Of a DNA stretch of 64,000 nucleotides, positions 56,501 through 64,000 are shown in pieces. Every line of letters begins with the position of its first letter. Position 1 is the stretch's first letter. The notes beneath the pieces were generated by a model. The model was not told where the DNA came from, ran no database searches, and worked only from the letters and a program-made list of their open reading frames with translations. The DNA is from Alloascoidea africana (taxonomy: Eukaryota; Ascomycota; Alloascoideomycetes; Alloascoideales; Alloascoideaceae). Made by a program: the position numbers and the translations under genes. The stretch spans positions 1 through 64,000 of the forward strand of contig JAKTTT010000036.1 of the NCBI GenBank assembly GCA_030581615.1, given 5' to 3'.

Positions 56501-59500
56501 CAGGATGAAAAGATTTTCGAGATAAAGCGAGAAACAAAATGTTACTTTAAAGTAACACTCGCAAAGAGCTAGTTCTAAACAAAAGAATTCCTTGCAGTAT
56601 TCAACTTGGGGCACAAGTATGTTTGGTTTCTTGAGCACGATCATCTGACCCCGAGTGTTCTGGGATAGTAAAACTTTGGGGCTTGCTTTTCCCCTCTTTA
56701 ATAGGGTGATTTTTGGAATTGACAAGTAATGTATAACAGACATTTTGAAAGACAGATCTATCAAACTTTCATTTCCCAAATCTGCATGAAACAAGCCGAA
56801 TTGGACATGTTGATTTTCAAGAACAAAAAGAGAACTTCAATGTTGACTTTGTTGAAAAGCCAATCGAAGTAATGTTCTTGTTAACATGCTTCTAAAGCTT
56901 GCACCCTGGTAACTGTAAGGTTGTTCTACTATCCTTTATTTATTTGTAAATATTCCTATCGAACGCACATCTCTTTCTATTCCTTTGTTTTTTAAAAGTA
57001 ACGTTGCAATGAATAGCCCTGAAAATTTTGTGATTGGTAGTGGTTTACAAAAGACAGTGCTTTTCATATCCTGTCAAAAGCCTATCTTATGCAAAATCTT
57101 TCAGTTGTTTTATACGGATCAACTTCTCATAGGATAAATTTCTAGACTAACTAAAAATTTTAACAAATGCTCTGAACAATGTATTAAATTCAATTATTGA
57201 TTTAGGCTAGTAAATATTTTACATACAGTTTCAACTCTTTTCATAGTGAAGTTTTAGGGGACCGGTATGAAGCCTCCAGTTGTTGCAAGGATTCTGAAGT
57301 TTCAGCACAATGGGCTAATTTTCCAAAAATTACCCACTGCAACGAGCATTCGATTTGTGTAAGGCTTTTTGTAGTATTCCATTTTGTTTTTAGGTTGTAT
57401 AATAATGGTTAGTCAACAAGCAGATTTAATTGTTAACAAAGGACGAACACCTAGCACACAAACAAACCACCATGAAATAGTAGATAAGTTTTTGATAGCG
57501 AACAACCTGGTTGATCTTGATTTTCAAGGAGGGTTATGTTGTTATCCTTTCATCTCCGAATTACTATGTGAACCATATTTCAAGTTCAGAATATGCATGT
57601 CGCAGCGCTCAAGCCCTTCTTAGACACATTGATCTTTCTAGACGGAAAAAATGGATTATATCGAGAACAATGATATAAGAGGAAGAAACGTTTGGAAATT
57701 GCTGAAATGAACCATTACCTTTAACTGCTATTAATGAACACAACCTTTTTTTCAGCCGATGGAGAAGGAAAAACTAGATAATCTTACCTAGCTTGAATGA
57801 TCTGACATCTAATCTATAAGGCAGAAAGCAGCTGCAAGACCTGTTAAACCATACATGTTCACATTATCCATATTTTTCTTTTTTCACGGAGGGGAAACAA
57901 GTTCTATGGAAAAGTCTAACGAATATTGAAATCAGTAATTGGAAACACAAATAGCAATGTAAAACAGTTCTTATAAATGTAATAAAGATAAAAGCCACCT
58001 TCTGAATACAAGAGTTTGACAAACAGAAGCCATAGAGGCCTCAACTGATCACAATTATGCTTCAATAGAACGGATTTATAAACTGCAAGTTGATACTCTA
58101 CTCGTACGAGATGAATATCTAAGGTCATCATTGATTATTACATTGAACATAAGTTTTGGGATTTTTGACTTTGTACACCCCTGACAGATCTATTGGCATG
58201 GAGTAAAGTAAACAGATCTTAACCTAATTAAAAAGTAGGCCACTTACTTGGAAAACAAGGATTTCTATCCAATGCTGAAAATATTGCAATTTGGTTGCAG
58301 CTTGGCATGATTGGAACCATTTGATCATCATTATTGTAGCATTACATGAATATGAACGTGAATTGCCAATTTCCAAGATTAAAAAGTATGGAACATCGAA
58401 AGCATGGCAACTTCTCATGTCAAACGCTAAAGAAAACCTCCGGATCCTCTCCACCATCCTCCACACTAGATTCCACGGTCCCTGCATATCCTCTCGTCTC
58501 TCGTCTCTCGTCTCTCTGATGTGAGATCCAGTGCGTTGAGACTTAAAAAGCTTTAGAATATATATGGCATTAGCTTCAATAGGGATATTTGACCAATTGA
58601 GTAATGTATTAAATGATCCATCTCCACGAACACATGAGAATGCTAACACTACCAAATAAACTAGAGAAGTCTTTGATACTGACAATTTTAAAGTTTGTAG
58701 TTCTACCTATGATTTCCAGTGCCAATTAGCATAAGGATGAAGGATTGGGTTAGAAGTAGGGTTACCCTAGAGGAAGTACTTATCTGGCCTTTGCTTTTAC
58801 ATTCTAGTATTGCCACTTCAGACAATTTGGCGGAGTTTTGAGATTGTTTGCTCGGTTAAGCTTACATTCTACGCCTTTCTTAAGTGGCAACCCGCAAAGA
58901 AAATAGGGAAGAGCTCGGACTTGTAGCTTCCTTTTTCGTATCTATGGTCTGTTTAATGGTCAAGTTCGGAGCTCAAATGCCTATTGAAAGTTTGAAAATG
59001 TCTCAACTGGTTAACAATTATGGCTTTCGCATACAAACACTTGACACTTGACAAGTCTAGGCACAACTGTTAATTCTGCCAAGATTCTAATGTCACTACT
59101 ACTGATGTTTTTTAACTAGCAGTGTAACTATACATTCACCTTGGCAGTTTTTTAAATTAAGTTGGACCCTTCTTTTCAAAATTAGGCTAAGAGTAAGTTA
59201 GTTTGACTTGCCATTTTCAGACAACGACTGATGAATTAGCTACATAAGCAACCCAAGCTACACTGAGAGGTTATATAAAAGCTTGTCACTTTTTTTAACG
59301 TGAAAACTTCGGAAAAATCTTTGTTCCGAAGGTAAGTCTGACGCGTAGAACTGAACAACGCGTGTCTTTTGGATATGAGAACAATAAGAGATTGGGCTAT
59401 TCTCTTGTGTTTTTACTCACATCACTCTCAATAAAAAAGTAAAAGAAGACTCTAAAAGTAACAATATGTTTTCTTTTCAGAGTTCTTGGGGCTTTGACAA

Positions 59501-60084
59501 ACACGTTCTTACCAATAAGTCAGGGCCTTTATTTGACACTCTACACACAACATTATGATTTGGCAGAAGCAAACAATCAATTCTAAAATTAACCTGTGTC
59601 AAGAAGCCACAACACTAAACAAAGAGAAAATTATTAGGAAGATTCCAATAGACTTGTCAAGCTTCCCCTTAACCTCTTCGTGCTGGATTGAAATCTACTA
59701 GAGAACCCAAAATTATAGAACTCGTATAAAAGATGAAAACAGAGATTTTCTTTTTTGTTGAACAGCTACCATAAGAAATGGCTAGCTTCCTGGTGGCTAT
59801 ACTCTTCTGTAGTTGAGTGTTTTTAAAAATTCACCATTCTTTGCTCACTATAAGAATTTCAGCATCCAACAAACACAAGTTCAAATATATTGCTCATATT
59901 GGAGAAAACAGATTCAACATGACTAGCAAGAAATAGCAAAAATCAAATTAAAAAGTTGCAAGTCGTACGTAAATAAATACACTGTCATATACTTTCAAAA
60001 GCGGGATTATGTACACCATCAACATACAAACCCCACGAAAAAAACATAAAAAGACGTCCCATTGAAATAAGACGAGTAGGAAAA
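53556..60084. other. Gene desert, right part (6.5 kb)
   Basis: The longest empty interval in the window. It lies upstream of the nuclear-type gene at 52233 and downstream of HAP3. Frames of 60-150 codons exist (for example 55990-56301 and 56354-56794) but none has protein features. A tandem CGTCTCT unit occurs near 58493-58516. I find no tRNA, no U6 or 5S match and no mobile element. Confidence 0.5.
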
Positions 60085-60954
60085 TTACAGATCATAATCG
60101 TTCACATTTAAAAGTCCTGAATTTCCATATCCTTCGTAGCCACCATTATCACTAAGATTTTGCTCCTCTCCTGAACCTGAACCAGAGCCCGAACCGGAAC
60201 CAGCGCCAGTTCCACCAGTTCCAGCAGCAGTCCCAACAGCAGATGCCGCGCTGGGCCCGTCTGCTGTTCCATATTGCATTTCATGGCTGTCATCTTCATC
60301 AACTTGATTGTCATCCCTCGCACGTTTCTTTTCTGCCTCAATTCGCTCTTTCTAAAGAAAACAAAACAAACACCAGTTAGCAAAAGGCCACACGTCTTTT
60401 TCTCTTTCCAAGACTAAATTAATCGCAAACAACACCCATCTCATTCAATTACGTCCACGCCATATACTGTTCCAAATTCCATAGCCCCATGATAAAATCA
60501 TTTGCACATACCTCTCTATATTTTGCCAAGTAGATCTTTAATGTCTCTGCATAGTTTTCAAACCCTAGACTTGTCATCGCAAATAAAATATCTTCTCCGT
60601 TCAGCGTTTTGCGTTTGTCTGCCGAACACCGATCACTGGCTTCACTCGTTATGAAAGAGATGAACTCAGAGACGCATTCTTGGACGCACTCCTTGCTTTC
60701 CTTGCTTATTTTTGCGGTATCCGGGAGCGCTCGTTTCATTATTCGGGCGACTTCAAAGGAAAGGAAAGCAGAGTTAGTAGGGAAGCAATTGCCATCTTGT
60801 TCTAGACATGCAAAAGCATTTGTTGACCATCACTTGGGAAAAAGGTGGACTGAGCTGTTTTACCCATATTTAATCAACAATACTCACCATTTGCTATTGG
60901 AAGCCATCTGTCCTGTTCCCGAATCTCATATTCTCCCTTTACTTTATCTGACAT
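60085..60954 (-). CDS. HAP3: CCAAT-binding subunit Hap3 (NF-YB), two introns
   Basis: Histone-fold subunit of the Hap2/3/4/5 CCAAT-binding complex, which activates respiratory genes and in many fungi iron-responsive genes. Exons 60954-60888, 60750-60512 and 60351-60085 give 190 residues. Intron 1 (137 nt) has GTGAGT, a perfect TACTAAC branch and an AAG acceptor. Intron 2 (160 nt) runs GTATGT to TAG. Joined, the protein reads [20 protein letters not shown], then [34 protein letters not shown] and [19 protein letters not shown], the complete NF-YB core. The C-terminal exon is low in complexity with a Gly/Ser run ([11 protein letters not shown]) and an acidic end. Confidence 0.95.
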
Positions 60955-61231
60955 CCTCTTGATCTCTCTCACACCAGTTTTCGCGCTTGTTCCAGTTGTT
61001 GCCTGTAAAGTGGTGCGAAACAAATATGGGTGTTCTTCGAAATAAAGTCCTTATTTAGAAAACTAGGAGACAAAATGATTACTGTCCGTATATATGCGCG
61101 ATGTATATATTTGGTCCGTTTTCGCGTCCTGATTACTTTCAAAAGATGGGGACTAAAAGTCAAAATTCAATCTACTACCAATGACGCGGATGTATGGGTG
61201 TTTTGAGGATAGCTGAGCAAAGCAGATACTT

Positions 61232-62764
61232 TTAGTCTAACCTAGCCAGTTCCATCTGTCTCGCAAACTCTGCTGCTTCCTGTTTTTCCACTATATTCTG
61301 TTTTGTGAATCCCCTGTAGACTCTATTTTCAATTCCAAGCATTTTGCAAAACTCTTTTGTTTGAAAATTTTTAACTCTGGTGGTGGGTGCCTCTTTGCTT
61401 TCCCTCTATTTAGGAGCCCAGTACAGTAATCCACTGGATTTGGAGGTGACGTAATGTCAAAGTTGTTTGGGATACGTAGCTTCCCTCTATCTACAATGTT
61501 TCTTTGGACCCATTCCATCTCCAGGTCTATCTGTTTGAAGAGGTCCACTCTCTGGTCGCGCGTGGCTTGCTCTGTTTGCAAGAAGGGGGTTAAAGTTTCA
61601 TAGTCTGGTACCGGCTCCATACGCTTGTTCAACGGTCTAATGAAAAATTTATGCATTGCTCTTATTATTGCAAGCCACTCGGGGTCGTACTAAAAACGGG
61701 CGGAGCTACTGTAGTCACTCGAGCTTTCTTCCAAGACGGGGATCTCCAGAAGGTTTATCGTTGAAACTTTTTTGGAGGACGTTTGGGATTCGGGGACATT
61801 AACCCATTTCGTAGTGCATGAAAATTGTCGCATCTGAACGAATTTGTGGACATCTGGGTTAATCTGCCTTGCCAATAACTCTTCTTCGTTCATTTCGCTC
61901 TTAAAGGCATCATGCAACTTTCTATATTTTCCAGGATCAAACAGGAGCCCACCTTTGTTCTCATTTTCGGTTCTATGCTCAAAATCGACCCTATACGGAA
62001 ACACAGAATCCGAACTCATCCAGTATCGAGGACGGAGGGCATTAAACAACAATCTTGACGATGGTGAGCCCCAATAGCTCGACACGTTGAAGTACTTTTC
62101 CAACCTTTTCACCTGCGCAGGAACATGATTTAAAATTCCCATAGGCTTTTGATAGCTAACCGCAAGGTCTAGCCCGTTTCTGACCATCATGAGTTTTGCA
62201 ACATCTAATATCTTTGTCGTATTCACAGATCGTATAGCATGCATCTCGAATGAAATCTCTTCATAATGCGGCCAGAAAAGCCGGGTCTGTCGTTCATATC
62301 GTCCACTAATTCCTGCTATCCCAAGTCCTCTAAAGTTTACTACCGAAGAGGCCCCCATATAGTATATATTCGGTGCAAGCCAACTCCCATGGTATAACTC
62401 CCAAAGATAACTCCCAAAGATAACTTCCACTTTCTCTATATGCTCCAACGACCAATGTTGGAATTGGCATCCGTGCTGCTCCCTGTAGTACCGTTCAAAG
62501 GTTCCTGGACTATTCAATGTTTTTTGAATGGAACAGTTTAGATCCATCTTGTTTCGAAATGTCTTGTTTATTGCCAGCAATGGCTTCGTTTTTGTTTGCA
62601 TCAAGCTCTTTACCTACTCCCAGCCTTCCGCAAAACACAATCAAGTCTATGTTTCCAATCTTTAATGCGAGATCATAAGTCCGGTGGATTCTACCCTCTC
62701 GATTTTTATCAAAAAGAATTCGAATTACCTTTTTGCTACCATTCTTTGAGATTCCGGCCCTCAT
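61232..62764 (-). pseudogene. DBR1: Decayed lariat debranching enzyme Dbr1
   Basis: Dbr1 cuts the 2'-5' bond of intron lariats. Large parts of this host gene are well kept: TYDLALKIGNIDLIVFCG, MDLNC, YLWELYHGSWLAPNIYYMG, FRGLGIAGISGRY, LRPRYW, YDPEWLAIIRAM, and near the end KEFCKMLGIEN and EFARQMELARLD. Every metallophosphoesterase motif is altered, however. The CHGE-type start motif reads KNREG, CGDFQ reads CGRLG, GGNHEAS is missing, SHDWP reads SYQKP and SAHLH reads SSDSV. The frame also shifts between CGRL and MDLNC (about 62600), is stopped by TAG at 61690-61692 just before YDPEW, and shifts again near 61365. Similarity begins near 62730 and ends at TAA 61232. I infer a pseudogene; an active copy should lie elsewhere in the genome. 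Confidence 0.85.
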
Positions 62765-63825
62765 TGATTCAATGGTTTTTTTTCTTTATCACAGCGTCTA
62801 GGCTATTTACACTAAACAACCGTTCTGCTTTTACTCGTCCGAAAGGGGCGCTCTGAAACTTTAGGGAGCCTGAGCTTCCTTCGCTTTATAACTGCTATTC
62901 TGGCTTCGTCTGGGGAGAAAAAAGAAGCAACCTACAAGACGGCCTGCGCCTGACCCTTGCGTCGCAACTAATCCGCTAATGAGTTAGCTCACATTAGCAG
63001 GTTAGGCGTTTGGGTTACCTACTCATACCTTCATTTTACTACTTTCCCTCACATCCAAATGCATTACCCGGATATAGTCGCTACTACCATTTCGATATTT
63101 TCAGCATCATGAAAAGGATATCCAAAAAAAAAAACAATTCACTACCTATGACTATATACATATTTATAAAACTTTGCAAAATAATACTTTGAAGTGCATT
63201 GACCGCGAAAACTAAGAGATACCAATAAAATGTCCTTGTAGTTTCATGGCATATCTCTGCAATACTCTCGAAACATCAAAAATAAGATGAGCGACCAATA
63301 GTCAAGGATAATAGCAATGCGTGGTAAACAAAACGTAGGAGAGGAAAACCGGAAAAAGTCAGCGTTGTCCCTGTTCTGATGATGACAAAAGAGGCAAAAT
63401 AATTTGAACTGCTACATCTTCCTATCTGCTTCCTAATTCCCCCTTAGCTTTTTCAGCAGATATGAATGTAAGCACAAAACAACCGAAAAAGAAAGTGCAG
63501 CGATGAGTTCCCATTCTTTGCATGAAGAGAATAAATGAATGAAATTTATAGTTTATAATTTTTAATGTGCTTCCTAATCTTCCCAAAAGTCAGACACGCT
63601 TCAAGTTCCGCAGACAGAAAAACAAAGCAGTCATCTATTGTCAAATTCCTTGTTTCTGTATCAAGACCTCCCTCAAAAACCAACAAAAAAAAATAAAAGG
63701 CATAGCAACAAACAACAATTTGTAAATACTTGCAAAACGTAATAATATAATTGTACCGCTAGAAATCATCAGTGAAATGATAAAGAAATGAAAAAGTGCG
63801 ATCCCGAGACAAGAATGAGAATCCC
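62765..63825. other. Intergenic, DBR1 relic to right-edge gene
   Basis: About 1 kb, AT-rich to the right. A small palindrome at 62968-63004 (GCTAATG with CATTAGC, flanked by near-matching CTAA/TTAG ends) is the only structure noticed. No gene supported. Confidence 0.5.
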
Positions 63826-64000
63826 TTAGTTTCTTTGTTCGGCTTTACCCTGTCTATACTTCGAGGCCTTTTCAGATGCATACTTAATACTACGACCAAT
63901 GCCAGCAGTCAAAGCGCTTTTCAAGCTTTGCGTGATACTTGGTCCAGTAACTGTTTGTCTGATCGCTTTTGAGATTTCTTGCTTCAATTGAGAGTCACCA
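63826..64000 (-). CDS. 3' end of an unidentified gene, cut by window edge
   Basis: The last 57 codons and stop of a minus-strand gene. The visible C-terminus starts GDSQLKQEISKAIRQTVTG, continues PSITQSLKSALTAGIGRSIK and ends KASKYRQGKAEQRN. It is basic and helical with coding-like composition, unlike the AT-rich DNA beside it. No known domain can be recognised from so short a piece. Confidence 0.5.
   Translation of the reverse strand, partial: GDSQLKQEISKAIRQTVTGPSITQSLKSALTAGIGRSIKYASEKASKYRQGKAEQRN

Noticed and set aside
62968-63004. Palindrome resembling the E. coli lac CAP-site region found in cloning vectors
   Set aside because: The similarity is partial and explained by the palindrome itself; flanks do not match vector sequence, so contamination is not supported.
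1-64000. CRISPR arrays, bacterial operons or recent bacterial gene transfer
   Set aside because: No regular direct repeats with spacers, no ribosome binding sites, and all identified genes have fungal orthologues.

Overview
This window looks like nuclear DNA of a budding yeast (Saccharomycotina). It carries clear orthologues of yeast genes (ATG8, SKP1, PEX3, SLC1, MDM35, HAP3, ZWF1, MED16, IRC3, MGR3), eukaryotic tRNAs with Pol III T-run terminators, and short GT-AG introns with TACTAAC-like branch sites. CTG reads as Leu in the invariant SGDLA motif of ZWF1, so it is not a CTG-Ser yeast. I can place 15 introns in 8 of about 16 protein genes, several with two or three introns and two with micro-exons of 20-21 nt. 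That is dense for this subphylum and suggests an early-diverging lineage. The species cannot be named from the sequence.

Layout. 1-5122: a broken fragment of a secreted-protein family at the left edge, tRNA-Asn, otherwise gene-poor. 5123-6394: a globin whose C-terminus is a CaaX prenylation box. 8224-15071: MED16, bleomycin hydrolase and ZWF1; the last two diverge from a 235-bp promoter. 15932-17130: tRNA-Gly(CCC) and tRNA-Glu(UUC). 18396-31192: compact block of ATG8, a repeat-bearing Ser-rich protein, IRC3, a LAM-type sterol-transfer protein, SKP1 and PEX3. 32630-36379: second broken copy of the secreted family, then a 328-bp inverted repeat with an 87-codon frame in each arm. 37597-49129: MGR3, divergent SLC1/MDM35, and a 2271-residue TPR protein. 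49130-60084: about 11 kb holding one gene, a nuclear-type protein of unknown function. 60085-64000: HAP3, a ruined DBR1 (lariat debranching enzyme), and the 3' end of an unidentified gene.

Functional links. SLC1 makes phosphatidic acid and Mdm35 (with Ups1) moves it into mitochondria; they share one promoter. MGR3, IRC3 and MDM35 are mitochondrial, PEX3 peroxisomal, ATG8 autophagic, and the LAM protein acts at ER contact sites. MED16 and HAP3 are transcription factors or cofactors.

Most interesting observations: (1) a DBR1 locus in which every metallophosphoesterase motif has been replaced while the flanking sequence is well kept; (2) a globin with a flavohaemoglobin-like Tyr/Gln/His pocket that is probably farnesylated; (3) dense splicing with micro-exons and frequent AAG acceptors; (4) the SLC1/MDM35 pair; (5) an isolated regulator-like gene in a gene desert.
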